A stretch of DNA of 64,000 nt from Photobacterium jeanii (GTDB lineage Bacteria > Pseudomonadota > Gammaproteobacteria > Enterobacterales > Vibrionaceae): NCBI RefSeq assembly GCF_001650345.1, contig NZ_LVHF01000015.1, positions 165,267 through 229,266 on the forward strand, read 5' to 3'. The notes below the pieces were generated by a model. It was given only the letters and a program-made list of their open reading frames with translations, was not told the DNA's origin and ran no database searches. This document shows, in pieces, positions 17,664-27,647 of this stretch. Every line of letters begins with the position of its first letter. Position 1 is the first letter of the stretch. The translations under genes and the position numbers were made by a program.

Positions 17664-18872
17664 ATGAGTAAGGTAACGAAAGTAGTATTAGCCTATTCAG
17701 GCGGTCTAGACACCTCGGCCATCATCCCGTGGCTCAAAGAAAATTACGACTGTGAAGTGGTCGCGTTTGTGGCCGATGTTGGTCAAGGCGAAGAAGAGTT
17801 GGCAGGTATTGAGGAAAAGGCTATCGCCTCGGGGGCTTCGGCCTGTCATATCGCCGACCTTAAAGAAGAGATGGTTGCAGATTATATCTACCCAAGCCTC
17901 AAAACAGGTGCGATCTACGAAGGGAAATACCTGTTGGGCACCTCAATGGCACGCCCGATCATTGCTAAAGCGCAGGTGGAATGCGCGTTGGCCGTCGGTG
18001 CCGATGCTTTGTGCCACGGTTGTACCGGTAAAGGTAACGATCAGGTTCGTTTTGAAAGTGCTTATGCCGCCCTTGCGCCACAACTGACGGTCATTGCGCC
18101 ATGGCGTGAATGGGATTTACGCAGCCGTGAAGCGTTGCTCGATTACTTGGCTGAGCGTGATATTCCGTGTACCGCTTCGCTTGAGAAAATCTACTCCCGT
18201 GACGCGAATGCGTGGCATATCTCTACCGAAGGTGGGGTATTAGAAGAAACCTGGAATCAACCTAACGAGTTGTGCTGGGTGTGGACTAAAGATCCTGAGC
18301 AAGCGCCAGACCAAGCCGAAACTGTGTCGATTGTGATTGATAAAGGTGAAGTGGTTGCTGTTGATGGCGAGGCGATGACCCCCTACAACGCCCTGACTTA
18401 CTTAAATGACAAAGGCGCCGAGCACGGTGTAGGACGTATTGATATCGTTGAAAACCGCTTGGTAGGGATCAAATCTCGTGGCTGCTATGAAACCCCAGGG
18501 GGCACCATCATCAATGAAGCTCTCCGTGCGGTAGAGCAACTGGTGCTGGATAAAGACGCGTTCGAGTTTCGTGAAAGCTTGGGACTGAGAGCTTCACACT
18601 TGATTTACGATGGTCGTTGGTTTACTCCGTTGTGCAATTCCATCATGGCAGCGGCACAAGAACTTGCTCAGGATGTGAGCGGTGAGGTAGTGGTGAAACT
18701 GTATAAAGGTCAAGCTACTGTGGTACAGAAGCGCTCGCTCAACAGCTTGTATTCGGAAGAATTTGCCACCTTTGGTGAAGATGAAGTGTATGACCACAGT
18801 CATGCTGGTGGCTTTATCCGCCTTTACTCGCTAGCTAGTCGTATTCGTGCGCTAAACAGTCAAAAACAATAA
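17664..18872 (+). CDS. argG: Argininosuccinate synthase
   Basis: A 402-residue ATP-dependent ligase joining citrulline and aspartate. The ATP-binding AYSGGLDTS (residues 9-17) and later [15 protein letters not shown] are diagnostic. The SD GCAGGAGAG precedes the ATG. The 126-bp gap after argB holds a small perfect hairpin (GCGGT/ACCGC) but no clear promoter. Between argG and argH is a stable stem-loop (18881-18904). argF is not in this cluster. Confidence 0.97.
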   Translation: MSKVTKVVLAYSGGLDTSAIIPWLKENYDCEVVAFVADVGQGEEELAGIEEKAIASGASACHIADLKEEMVADYIYPSLKTGAIYEGKYLLGTSMARPIIAKAQVECALAVGADALCHGCTGKGNDQVRFESAYAALAPQLTVIAPWREWDLRSREALLDYLAERDIPCTASLEKIYSRDANAWHISTEGGVLEETWNQPNELCWVWTKDPEQAPDQAETVSIVIDKGEVVAVDGEAMTPYNALTYLNDKGAEHGVGRIDIVENRLVGIKSRGCYETPGGTIINEALRAVEQLVLDKDAFEFRESLGLRASHLIYDGRWFTPLCNSIMAAAQELAQDVSGEVVVKLYKGQATVVQKRSLNSLYSEEFATFGEDEVYDHSHAGGFIRLYSLASRIRALNSQKQ

Positions 18873-18880
18873 TCAAGTTG

Positions 18881-18904
18881 CCCGCAGAGTCGGATGTCTG
18901 CGGG
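18881..18904 (+). other. Intercistronic stem-loop between argG and argH
   Basis: CCCGCAGA/TCTGCGGG, 8 perfect base pairs with an 8-nt loop and no T-run after it. It probably stabilises mRNA ends or modulates argH expression rather than terminating. Confidence 0.5.
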
Positions 18905-18954
18905 TGATAACCAGCACTTTTGAGCAAGTCGAGCAGTAAGACAGGAGAGACACC

Positions 18955-20832
18955 ATGGCATTATGGGGCGGACGTTTTAGTCAGGCAGCTGATACCCGGT
19001 TTAAACAATTTAATGATTCCCTACGTTTTGATTACCGCCTTGCGGAGCAAGATATCGTTGGCTCGATTGCCTGGTCGAAAGCGCTACGCCAAGTGGGGGT
19101 GATCAGCGAGCAAGAGCAGCAAAAGCTCGAGCTAGCGTTGAACGAGTTGAAGCTAGCCGTGATGGAAGATCCTGAGCAGATCCTACGTTCGGATGCTGAA
19201 GACATTCATAGTTGGGTTGAACAACAGTTGATCAGCAAAGTGGGAGATTTAGGGAAGAAGCTGCATACCGGACGTTCGCGTAACGACCAAGTGGCGACTG
19301 ACTTAAAACTCTGGTGCCGTCAGCAAGGACAACAACTGCTTTTGATGCTCGATAAGCTGCAAAACCAAATGGTGATGGTTGCCAGAGAGCATCAAACCAC
19401 CATTCTTCCGGGCTATACCCACTTGCAGCGGGCACAACCGGTCACCTTTGCTCATTGGTGTTTGGCCTATGTTGAAATGTTCGAGCGTGATTATTCTCGT
19501 CTCACCGATGCGCTGGCGAGACTGGATACGTGTCCATTAGGCTCGGGGGCTTTGGCGGGCACCGCTTATCCGATTGATCGTGAAGAGTTGGCCCACAGCT
19601 TGGGCTTTCATCGTGCGACCCGTAACAGCTTGGATTCGGTTTCCGATCGTGACCATGTGATGGAGCTGCTATCCACGGCGTCGATTTCGATGCTTCACTT
19701 ATCGCGTTTAGCTGAAGATTTGATTTTCTATAACTCGGGTGAGTCTAACTTTATCGAATTGGCCGATACCGTCACCTCGGGCTCTTCTTTGATGCCACAA
19801 AAGAAAAACCCGGATGCCTTGGAGTTGATCCGTGGTAAGTGTGGTCGGGTTTATGGCGCCATGGCTGGGATGATGATGACAGTCAAAGCTCTACCGTTGG
19901 CGTACAACAAAGACATGCAAGAAGATAAAGAAGGCTTATTCGACGCCCTCGATAGCTGGCACGATTGCATGGAAATGGCGGCGCTTTGTTTCGACGGGAT
20001 CAAGGTGAACAAAGACCGGACTTTGGAAGCGGCGATGCAAGGCTATTCTAACGCCACCGAGTTGGCAGATTATTTAGTGGCGAAAGGGATCCCGTTCCGT
20101 GAAGCGCACCATATCGTGGGTGTCGCCGTGGTGGCTGCCATTGAGAAGGGCTGCGCGTTGGAAGAATTATCGCTAGCGGAAATGCAGCAGTTCTCGCCAG
20201 TGATAGACGCGGATGTGTACCCAATCTTAACTATCGAGTCGTGTTTGGAAAAACGGTGCGCTTTGGGTGGGGTTGCTCCTAACCAAGTAGACCATGCGAT
20301 TGGCCAAGCAGAAAAACGACTTGAAAAACGCTACTCTCCGGGAGTGAAAGTTCGCGGTGCGCGGTTAACCGACTTAGATGCGATTGAAGGCATGGTGTCG
20401 TACTGGTCAGGGCTTGGTGAGAACCTTCCTCGTAAACGCAATGAATTGGTGCGAGATATTGGTTCGTTTGCGGTGGCGGAGCACCACGGTACTGTAACAG
20501 GGTGTGCATCGCTGTATGTGTATGATTCTGGTTTGGCAGAAATCCGCTCGCTAGGAGTCGAAGCGGGGTGGCAGAGCCAAGGGCAAGGAAAGGCCATTGT
20601 TGAATACTTGATTGAGAAAGCGTCACAAATGGCGATCAAGCGAGTGTTTGTATTAACTCGGGTGCCTGAGTTCTTTATGAAGCAAGCCTTTGTGCCAACC
20701 TCGAAGTCACTGCTGCCCGAAAAAGTGATGAAAGATTGCGACCGCTGCCCACGCTTACATGCGTGTGATGAAGTGGCACTGGAAGTGAGACTGGATAATG
20801 AACAAGTGATCCCTTCGGTGCATGTTGCTTAA
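18955..20832 (+). CDS. argH: Argininosuccinate lyase fused to N-acetylglutamate synthase domain, ArgH(A)
   Basis: A 625-residue fusion protein. Residues 1 to about 460 are argininosuccinate lyase ([21 protein letters not shown]; the signature [12 protein letters not shown]). From about 465 comes a GNAT acetyltransferase ([16 protein letters not shown]; acetyl-CoA loop QSQGQGKA) lacking the amino-acid-kinase domain of classical ArgA. This argH(A) fusion is known from Moritella, Vibrio and related marine gamma-proteobacteria and supplies the first and last enzymes of the pathway in one chain. A C-terminal [10 protein letters not shown] motif could bind metal or form disulfides. Confidence 0.95.
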   Translation: MALWGGRFSQAADTRFKQFNDSLRFDYRLAEQDIVGSIAWSKALRQVGVISEQEQQKLELALNELKLAVMEDPEQILRSDAEDIHSWVEQQLISKVGDLGKKLHTGRSRNDQVATDLKLWCRQQGQQLLLMLDKLQNQMVMVAREHQTTILPGYTHLQRAQPVTFAHWCLAYVEMFERDYSRLTDALARLDTCPLGSGALAGTAYPIDREELAHSLGFHRATRNSLDSVSDRDHVMELLSTASISMLHLSRLAEDLIFYNSGESNFIELADTVTSGSSLMPQKKNPDALELIRGKCGRVYGAMAGMMMTVKALPLAYNKDMQEDKEGLFDALDSWHDCMEMAALCFDGIKVNKDRTLEAAMQGYSNATELADYLVAKGIPFREAHHIVGVAVVAAIEKGCALEELSLAEMQQFSPVIDADVYPILTIESCLEKRCALGGVAPNQVDHAIGQAEKRLEKRYSPGVKVRGARLTDLDAIEGMVSYWSGLGENLPRKRNELVRDIGSFAVAEHHGTVTGCASLYVYDSGLAEIRSLGVEAGWQSQGQGKAIVEYLIEKASQMAIKRVFVLTRVPEFFMKQAFVPTSKSLLPEKVMKDCDRCPRLHACDEVALEVRLDNEQVIPSVHVA

Positions 20833-20899
20833 CAGGGAGAGTGCTTAGCAGGGTGAGTACTTAACGACTTGTGGCACCAGTAAACACAATTGAAACGGC

Positions 20900-20932
20900 A
20901 AAGCCTGATCCCTCGGATCAGGCTTTCTTTTT
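20900..20932 (+). terminator. arg cluster terminator
   Basis: A perfect 12-bp stem AAAGCCTGATCC/GGATCAGGCTTT with loop CTC is followed by CTTTTT. Its right half also encodes the last codons and stop of the opposing DUF3624 gene. Confidence 0.88.
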
Positions 20933-21163
20933 GAGGTAACGATGCAATGCCACCACAAAGTGGGTGAGCAGTAGTGCACTAAAGGCGCTGGCAGCAAAAA
21001 TAAGGGTAATGGATTCAACACTCGTTGGTTGTTCGCGATAGCGCCATCCCCACACCAACCAGCTAAACAGACTCAAAGCGGTGAGCTGCCACATGCACTG
21101 CTTGCAGCGTCCAAGCTTTTGCTTAAAGCGTGCGTGTTTATCCCGACAAGTGGTGCAGCCCAT
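20918..21163 (-). CDS. DUF3624-like small membrane protein
   Basis: An 81-residue protein starting at ATG 21161-21163 (MGCTTCRDK), with AGGA 12 nt upstream. It has two Cys pairs, CTTC near the N-terminus and CKQC at about 20-23, followed by two hydrophobic segments (about 27-42 and 52-75) and a basic tail. The layout resembles the Vibrio DUF3624 family, of unknown function; a zinc-binding cytoplasmic end on a two-helix membrane protein is an inference. It converges on argH and their ends overlap in the terminator. Confidence 0.75.
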   Translation of the reverse strand: MGCTTCRDKHARFKQKLGRCKQCMWQLTALSLFSWLVWGWRYREQPTSVESITLIFAASAFSALLLTHFVVALHRYLKKKA

Positions 21164-21510
21164 GAGCGTTAATCCTGAAATAAAGAAAGTGAAGTGTTGT
21201 AGATAACAGTGGCACTGAACTTCAACACCGTTATCAATATTACTTTCAAACATGATACCAACGGAGTGAAGGGCTGATCCAGTCAGTGCGTACAGCATTG
21301 GATAGGGAATTGAGACGGAATGAATTGGAATAAAAAAAGCCTTCACTGAGGGTGAAGGCAAGTGCAGGGGAGAGGTTCGGTGGAGAGTGAACCTAGTGTT
21401 GCATGTCGCTACTGACGCATAGCGTTATCATTATTATTGGTAAAGGTACGTTTCCCGATAGTGCTAGTGATTAGCGACTGCTGTTGGGACAGCCGCTAAT
21501 CGTTGTGGCA
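21164..21510. other. Gap between DUF3624 gene and reductase gene
   Basis: No gene is visible. A bulged hairpin at 21470-21500 (ATTAGCG, GCTGT / ACAGC, CGCTAAT) lies right after the reductase stop, and the terminator for that gene lies 150 bp further at 21332-21359. The resulting 3' UTR is unusually long. Confidence 0.5.
21332..21359 (-). terminator. Terminator of the reductase transcript
   Basis: GCCTTCAC/GTGAAGGC with a 5-nt loop; on the minus strand it ends in T7. Confidence 0.8.
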
Positions 21511-22962
21511 TTAACAACCTGGGCCACAATCCAGGCAGTGCTTGATCATTTCAGGACCAAGGTGCAGTTTTGCATTGAGGTCGCGTAGTGCGGTACGTAC
21601 CCCTTCCTCAATCACTGGGTGGTAGAAAGGCATATCTAACATTTCAGCCACGGTCATCTTGTTCTGGTGCGCCCAAGCGAGGAGGTGGGCAAGGTGTTCT
21701 GCGTTCGGGCCCATCATTTCTGCACCCAAGAAGCGACCTGTACCTTGTTCACCGTAAACGTTCAGCATCCCTTTGTTGCGTAGCATGACGCGAGAACGAC
21801 CTTGGTTTTCAAAAGACACGGTGCCGGTTTCAAAACAGCCACATGAGCCTAGGCGGTCTGTGATTTCTTTATACGTCTCACCCACCATGGCAATTTGTGG
21901 ATCTGAGAACACGGCTGAGATTTTTGAGCGACGTAGGCCAGCTCGAATATCTGGGAAGCGACCTGCGTTGTCACCTGCAATACGACCTTGGTCTGCCGCT
22001 TCGTGCAAAAGCGGTAACTGGTTGCTGGCATCACCCGCAATGAAAATGCTTGGTACTGATGTTTGCAGGGTGTAGTGGTCAGCCACTGGAACACCGCGTG
22101 CATCTAGCGTCAGGTTGGCATTTTCAATCGCCAGTTTGTCGACATTCGGGCGACGACCCGTTGCTGCTAGGACGTAGTCAACCATGATGGTGGTTAGCTC
22201 GCCTGATTTATCGAGGTATTGGATTTCAACCTGATCGCCTTGGCGTTTCATGCTCTCTACTTTTACATCAGCATCCAAGTAGAATTCTTCGTTAAAGGCT
22301 TTGTCGGCGTAAGCCATGACTTCAGGGTCGGTTAGCGGACCGACTTGACCACCTAAGCCAAACATAGTGACGTCAACACCTAAACGCTTTAGGGCTTGAC
22401 CTAGCTCTAGACCGATAACGCCTGGGCCGAATACGGCTACCGATTGTGGTAGATCGTCCCACTCGAATACGTCATCGTTAATGATCAGACGATCACCTAG
22501 CTCGTTCCATACTGCTGGGTAAGCAGGACGAGAGCCGGTCGCAATCACAATACGCTTAGCCGTGATGGTGGTGTGGTCGTCTACGGTTAGGGTATTGGCA
22601 TCTACAAATTGAGCGTAGCCAGCAACTTTGTCTTCTGCTGGGATTTCATCTACGCCTTCAAGTACGAAGCCAACAAAACGGTCACGTTCACGTTTTACAC
22701 GATCCATCACTTCGCGACCGTTGATAAGGATTTCACCTTGCGGGTGGACACCGAACGCTGGTGCTTTTTCAATTTGATGTACGCTTTCAGCGGCAGCAAT
22801 TAATAACTTAGATGGCATACAACCAACACGTGCACAGGTAGTGCCGTAAGGGCCGCCTTCGATCATCACAACACTATCAGTGTGTGCTTTTGCTGCGCGG
22901 TAAGCACCTAAGCCTGCAGTACCACCACCAATTACAGCTACATCAACGTTCAGGGTTTTCAT
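21511..22962 (-). CDS. Class I flavoprotein disulfide reductase (dihydrolipoamide dehydrogenase-like) with C-terminal Cys tail
   Basis: A 483-residue FAD/NAD(P)H disulfide oxidoreductase, start at ATG 22960-22962 with GGAGAG upstream. It has the FAD motif GGGTAG (12-17), redox-active Cys43 and Cys48 (TTCARVGC), a second Rossmann motif FGPGVIGLELGQ and the C-terminal His-Glu block FYHPVIEE. It is unlike ordinary E3: no lipoyl-complex genes are nearby, and the protein ends HCLDCGPGC (Cys476, Cys479, Cys483), which may be a third redox or metal site. Next to Prx-Grx and oxyR, as in V. cholerae, it may serve peroxide defence. The substrate is unknown. Confidence 0.88.
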   Translation of the reverse strand: MKTLNVDVAVIGGGTAGLGAYRAAKAHTDSVVMIEGGPYGTTCARVGCMPSKLLIAAAESVHQIEKAPAFGVHPQGEILINGREVMDRVKRERDRFVGFVLEGVDEIPAEDKVAGYAQFVDANTLTVDDHTTITAKRIVIATGSRPAYPAVWNELGDRLIINDDVFEWDDLPQSVAVFGPGVIGLELGQALKRLGVDVTMFGLGGQVGPLTDPEVMAYADKAFNEEFYLDADVKVESMKRQGDQVEIQYLDKSGELTTIMVDYVLAATGRRPNVDKLAIENANLTLDARGVPVADHYTLQTSVPSIFIAGDASNQLPLLHEAADQGRIAGDNAGRFPDIRAGLRRSKISAVFSDPQIAMVGETYKEITDRLGSCGCFETGTVSFENQGRSRVMLRNKGMLNVYGEQGTGRFLGAEMMGPNAEHLAHLLAWAHQNKMTVAEMLDMPFYHPVIEEGVRTALRDLNAKLHLGPEMIKHCLDCGPGC

Positions 22963-23031
22963 TGTTTCTCTCCACTCGCAGGGTGGTGGGGCCAAGGCGC
23001 CCCACCTAAAATCACTTGTTGTTACGTAAAC

Positions 23032-23763
23032 TTATTTGTTTAGGTAGCTTTCTAGTTCTTCGCTACCGCCGATGTGCTGACCACCGATGAAGACTTGTGG
23101 CACTGTAGTGCGACCGCTGATAGCGCGTAAGCTTACTGTGGTTGCATCTTTACCTAGTACCACTTCTTCATACTGCAGACCGTGGTCGATTAGGTTTTGT
23201 TTCGCTTTGGCACAGAAAGGACAACCTGGTTTAGTAAATACCGTGATTGACTGTTGTAGTTTGTGCTCTGGTGCGATGTAGCTCAGCATAGTGTCAGCGT
23301 CAGATACTTTGAACGGGTCGCCTGGTTCGTCGTTTTCGATGAACATTTTCTCTACTACGCCGTTCTTCACTAGCATGCTGTAACGCCATGAACGCTTACC
23401 AAAGCCTAGGTCATTTTTGTCTACTAGCATGCCCATGCCATCGGTGAACTCGCCGTTACCGTCAGGGATGAAAGTGATGTTTTCTGCTTCTTGGTCATTC
23501 TTCCATGCGTTCATTACGAAGGTGTCGTTTACCGATACACAAAGAATGTCATCTACGCCGTGCTCAGCAAATACTGATGCTAGCTCGTTGTAACGCGGTA
23601 GGTGGCTAGAAGAACATGTTGGTGTGAAAGCGCCTGGTAGGCTGAAAACAATCACAGTTTTATTAGCGAATAGTTCTTCTGTTGTTACGTTAACCCATTG
23701 GTCACCTTGGCGAGTTGGGAAAGTAACTTGTGGTACTGCTTGACCTTCTTTAGATGCGAACAT
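23032..23763 (-). CDS. Hybrid peroxiredoxin-glutaredoxin (glutathione-dependent peroxidase)
   Basis: A 243-residue fusion. Residues 1 to about 165 are a Prx5-type peroxiredoxin with peroxidatic Cys50 in PGAFTPTC; residues about 172-243 are a glutaredoxin with the CPFC active site ([10 protein letters not shown]) and the cis-Pro block [10 protein letters not shown]. The same hybrid is characterised in Haemophilus influenzae, where the Grx domain uses glutathione to recycle the Prx domain. It faces oxyR across an intergenic OxyR site, so peroxide induction is expected. Confidence 0.96.
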   Translation of the reverse strand: MFASKEGQAVPQVTFPTRQGDQWVNVTTEELFANKTVIVFSLPGAFTPTCSSSHLPRYNELASVFAEHGVDDILCVSVNDTFVMNAWKNDQEAENITFIPDGNGEFTDGMGMLVDKNDLGFGKRSWRYSMLVKNGVVEKMFIENDEPGDPFKVSDADTMLSYIAPEHKLQQSITVFTKPGCPFCAKAKQNLIDHGLQYEEVVLGKDATTVSLRAISGRTTVPQVFIGGQHIGGSEELESYLNK

Positions 23764-23877
23764 AGGAAAATCCTCAATTTGTGTTTGTTAGTTTAGGTTG
23801 TCTATTTCAACCGGAAGTTATTTCGTCTTGTTCCCTGTTGATGTGTGTATTATGTCGAGAAGTTATTGATAGCTCTA

Positions 23878-23914
23878 ACTGTTTAAAGCTATAGTTTTGA
23901 TAGGTATTACCTAT
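23878..23914. promoter_or_regulatory. OxyR operator between prx-grx and oxyR
   Basis: Two 15-bp motifs with a 7-bp spacer fit the OxyR tetramer site ATAGntnnnanCTAT-N7-ATAGntnnnanCTAT. The right one (23900-23914, ATAGGTATTACCTAT) is exact; the left (23878-23892) keeps the GCTAT end and most other fixed bases. It should activate prx-grx and autorepress oxyR. Confidence 0.85.
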
Positions 23915-23983
23915 CAACTATGATGGTACTCATTTGGAGATACCTTTATTCTGATTGGTGTCTCGATTTAGGGTGGTGATGAG

Positions 23984-24907
23984 ATGAATATTCGAGATTT
24001 AGAATACTTGGTGGCGTTGTCGGAGCATTTGCACTTTCGTAAAGCCGCAGAAGCGTGCTTTGTGAGTCAACCGACATTGAGTGCCCAGATCCGTAAGCTG
24101 GAAGACGAGCTTGGGGTGGCATTACTTGAGCGCACCAGTCGACGGGTGCTGTTTACTGATGCAGGGCTTAAGTTGGTCGAGCAAGCGCAAAAAGTACTGT
24201 TGGAAGTGAAAGTGCTAACTGAGCTTGCCAGTCAGCAAGGCGATAGCATGGCGGGGCCATTGCATGTTGGTTTTATTCCAACCGTCGGACCTTATTTGCT
24301 GCCGAAAGTGATCCCTTTGCTGAAAGAGCAGTTTCCTCAGCTAGAGCTATTTTTGCACGAAGCGCAAACGCATCAGCTGGTGGCGCAATTGGAAACCGGT
24401 AAGCTTGATTGCATTATTTTGGCTGCCGTAAAAGAGAGCGAGCCCTTTGTGGAGTTGCCACTGTACGACGAACCTATGGTGCTGGCTGTGCCTGAGCTGC
24501 ATAACTGGGCCAAAGAGCCTGAGTTATCAATGCTGGAATTGAATGGTGAAACCTTGTTGATGCTGGGAGACGGTCACTGTTTGCGCGATCAGGCGATGGG
24601 CTTTTGTTTTGCGGCAGGGGCTAACGAAGATGGCAGTTTTAAAGCCACCAGTTTAGAAACCCTGCGTAATATGGTTGCAGCAGGTGGGGGGATTACTTTG
24701 TTGCCTCAGCTAGCTACCCCCAAAGAAGCGGTACGTGATGGGGTGTGTTATGTCCGTTTGCACGATCCTGAGCCAACCCGCTTGATCACCTTGGCGTATC
24801 GCCCTGGCTCGCCACTGCGTGGGCGTTACGAGAAAATTGCTACAGCGATCAATCAGCATATGACGAAGGTACTAACTCCGCATAGCGAGTTGGATGCCGC
24901 CAGTTAA
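23984..24907 (+). CDS. oxyR: OxyR, hydrogen-peroxide-sensing LysR regulator
   Basis: A 307-residue LysR-type regulator with an N-terminal winged helix (1-60; MNIRDLEYLVALSEHLHFRKAAE). The OxyR sensing pair Cys199 and Cys208 is present in GDGHCLRDQAMGFC, the same spacing as E. coli OxyR. Peroxide forms a disulfide that switches it to an activator. It is divergent from its likely target prx-grx, and a strong terminator follows. Confidence 0.97.
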   Translation: MNIRDLEYLVALSEHLHFRKAAEACFVSQPTLSAQIRKLEDELGVALLERTSRRVLFTDAGLKLVEQAQKVLLEVKVLTELASQQGDSMAGPLHVGFIPTVGPYLLPKVIPLLKEQFPQLELFLHEAQTHQLVAQLETGKLDCIILAAVKESEPFVELPLYDEPMVLAVPELHNWAKEPELSMLELNGETLLMLGDGHCLRDQAMGFCFAAGANEDGSFKATSLETLRNMVAAGGGITLLPQLATPKEAVRDGVCYVRLHDPEPTRLITLAYRPGSPLRGRYEKIATAINQHMTKVLTPHSELDAAS

Positions 24908-24912
24908 ATACA

Positions 24913-24943
24913 CAAAGAGCGCCAATCGGCGCTCTTTGTTTTT
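24913..24943. terminator. oxyR / mrcA convergent terminator
   Basis: CAAAGAGCGCC/GGCGCTCTTTG with loop AATC, then T5 on the plus strand. It lies between convergent oxyR and mrcA. Confidence 0.88.
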
Positions 24944-24966
24944 ATGGCAGTACTTGTGTGGGTTGA

Positions 24967-27504
24967 TCAGAACAGCTCTTCTTCGCCATTGGATTCAAAC
25001 ACACTGCCTGCTGGACTTTGGGTGGCGTACTCGGTTGGCTCGGTGCCACGCTTGAAGTATTCAAACATCGAGGTGTAATCGGTACGCTGGGTTAGTAAGC
25101 CCGTTTCGCGGTCGATACGCACCCGTACAATGCTTGGTGGTACTTGTTTGCGCTGTTGCGGCACATCTTCCAGTGCAACTTTCATAAAGTTCACCCATGC
25201 CGGTTGCGCGGTTTTCGCGCCTGCTTCTGCGCCCGAGATTTGGTTTTTATCCAGATTGTTGTTCCACGCGGTGCGTCCGAGTTCACGTCTGTGATCATCA
25301 AAGCCAACCCAAACAGTCGCGACGATATTCGGGCCAAAGCCTGCATACCATGCATCTTTCGAGTTGTTGGTGGTACCTGTCTTACCGCCGATATCACGAC
25401 GCTTAAGAACCTGACCACGCCAGCCTGTGCCATTCCAACCACTGCCGTGCTTCCAACTACCCCCGCCCCAGATATTGCTCTCTAGCATTTCACGTACTAA
25501 GAACGCATTTTGCTCAGAGATCACTTGTGGTGCGTAGTGCACAGGTTGCTGATCGCTTGGCAAATTGGTGTCGGTCGTTGACAGTGACTCTTCGTTAATC
25601 GCGATGTCGTTCAGTACCGCTGAGCTAGCTGGCTTGTTTTGACCATTTTGCTGCTGGCACTCGCTGTTACAGACTACACTCGGGTTTGCTTGGTACACCA
25701 AGTTACCGTAAGGGTCTTCAACTCGTTCGATAAAGTAAGGCTCAACGAAGTAACCACCGTTAGCGAATACCGAGAAACCTTGCGCCATTTCTAGTGGTGT
25801 TAAACTGCCGGCACCAAGTGCGATAGCTTCAGCACGTGGTAAATCTTGGCGTTTAAAACCAAAACGCGTGAGGTAGCTAATCGCAGGATCTAAGCCCACA
25901 CTACGCAGTACACGTACCGCCATTACGTTCTTCGATTGGGCTAAACCAAGACGAAGTCGAGTAGGGCCGTTGTATGTCGGTGGTGAGTTCTTCGGACGCC
26001 ATGCGGTGCCTTGGCTCTCATCCCAACGGTTGATTGGTGCATCGTTGACCAAGGTTGCCAGTGTCATGCCATTATCCAGCGCCGCTGAATAAATGAAGGG
26101 TTTGATGCTTGAACCAACTTGACGAATCGATTGAGTGGCACGGTTAAACTTGCTGTGCACAAAGTTAAAGCCCCCCACCATTGCCTGTACCGCACCATTT
26201 TGTGGTGAGACCGCAATAAAGGCGGTGTTGGCATCTGGTACTTGGCTTAGTACCCATTTATCTTCTTTTGGTTGTACCCACACTTGCTGACCGGCTTTCA
26301 GAATATCCGCCGCTGTTTTCGGTACGCCCGCTTGGCGATTGTCGGTTTTGAAACGACGCGCCCACTTCATGCCATCCCACTCAAGTGTGATGGCTTGGTT
26401 ATCTTCGATCAGCGCTTGTGCCGTTTTGCCTTCGACTTTGGTGATCACTGCTGCACGTAGTTCACCGTAGCTTGGCTGCTTATCCAAGTGCTTAGCAATT
26501 TTCTGGTTGTCCCATGCCGGTGCACCCGGTTGCCATAGGGTCGCTACCGCACCACGGTAACCGTGACGTTGGTCGTATTGCAGTAAGTTGTTGATGGTCG
26601 CTTGCTGCGCCGCTTTTTGTAGTTTGGCATTCACTGTGGTGTAGATGCGCATCCCTGAGGTGTAAGCATCTTCGCCGTAGCGTTCTACCATCCATGCGCG
26701 AGCACGCTCTGCAAAATAAGGCGCGTTTAGTTCGATTTCAGCACCGTGGTAGCGGGCTACAATCGGTTCGTTGCGTGCTTGGTCGTATTCGGCTTGGCTA
26801 ATGTAGCGCTCATCAAGCATACGGCGGAGTACCACATTGCGACGAGTGGTTGAGCGATCCAACGAGTAGAGTGGATTCATGGTCGATGGTGCTTTCGGTA
26901 GACCGGCAATCACCGCAATTTCGCTGAGGGTGAGCTGGTTGACCTCTTTACCAAAGTACACCTGTGCCGCAGCACCCACACCGTAAGCGCGGTAGCCAAG
27001 GTAGATTTTGTTGAGATAAAGCTCAAGGATCTCATCTTTACTTAGCAGTTGCTCGATGTGGATAGCGATAAAAATCTCTTTGATTTTACGCATGATCTTC
27101 TTCTCGTTAGAAAGGAAGAAGTTACGAGCTAGCTGTTGAGTAATGGTACTCGCCCCTTGTTTGGCCGAGCCTGACGTTGCCACGACAAAGGCCGCACGGG
27201 CAATACCGATTGGGTCGATCCCTGGGTGTTCGTAGTAGCGACTGTCTTCTGTCGCAATAAATGCATTGAGCATTTGTGGTGGAATGTCTTTTAATTCCAG
27301 AGGGATACGACGCTTTTCACCAAACTGAGAAATCAGTTGACCATCAGAGCTGAACACCTGCATTGGCGTCTGTAATTCGACATTTTTGAGGGTCGCTACA
27401 TCTGGTAGTTCCGGTTTTACATAGAGGTAAAAGCCGAAAATTGTACCGACTCCAAGAATTATGCAAATTAATGCAAGTATTAGTAATCGCTTTATGAACT
27501 TCAC
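24967..27504 (-). CDS. mrcA: Penicillin-binding protein 1A (class A PBP)
   Basis: This 845-residue bifunctional peptidoglycan synthase has an N-terminal membrane anchor (about 5-28), a glycosyltransferase domain (FIATEDSRYYEHPGID, GASTITQQLARN), an OB-like insert and a transpeptidase domain with the serine motif SSIKPF, SKN and KTGTTN. Length and insert fit PBP1A rather than PBP1B. It is divergent from pilM, the arrangement conserved in gamma-proteobacteria. Confidence 0.96.
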   Translation of the reverse strand: MKFIKRLLILALICIILGVGTIFGFYLYVKPELPDVATLKNVELQTPMQVFSSDGQLISQFGEKRRIPLELKDIPPQMLNAFIATEDSRYYEHPGIDPIGIARAAFVVATSGSAKQGASTITQQLARNFFLSNEKKIMRKIKEIFIAIHIEQLLSKDEILELYLNKIYLGYRAYGVGAAAQVYFGKEVNQLTLSEIAVIAGLPKAPSTMNPLYSLDRSTTRRNVVLRRMLDERYISQAEYDQARNEPIVARYHGAEIELNAPYFAERARAWMVERYGEDAYTSGMRIYTTVNAKLQKAAQQATINNLLQYDQRHGYRGAVATLWQPGAPAWDNQKIAKHLDKQPSYGELRAAVITKVEGKTAQALIEDNQAITLEWDGMKWARRFKTDNRQAGVPKTAADILKAGQQVWVQPKEDKWVLSQVPDANTAFIAVSPQNGAVQAMVGGFNFVHSKFNRATQSIRQVGSSIKPFIYSAALDNGMTLATLVNDAPINRWDESQGTAWRPKNSPPTYNGPTRLRLGLAQSKNVMAVRVLRSVGLDPAISYLTRFGFKRQDLPRAEAIALGAGSLTPLEMAQGFSVFANGGYFVEPYFIERVEDPYGNLVYQANPSVVCNSECQQQNGQNKPASSAVLNDIAINEESLSTTDTNLPSDQQPVHYAPQVISEQNAFLVREMLESNIWGGGSWKHGSGWNGTGWRGQVLKRRDIGGKTGTTNNSKDAWYAGFGPNIVATVWVGFDDHRRELGRTAWNNNLDKNQISGAEAGAKTAQPAWVNFMKVALEDVPQQRKQVPPSIVRVRIDRETGLLTQRTDYTSMFEYFKRGTEPTEYATQSPAGSVFESNGEEELF

Positions 27505-27647
27505 TTGAGAATTCCCGTTACGCCATCATTCGACCGTTCAATATCTTACAGCCAATAGTATAAAGATAACTTCATTAAAATTAACGCCATCGATGGTGTT
27601 ATTTGAATTTATTTGCTTTTTCACTATTCAAGGGAGCATCGTGCGGT

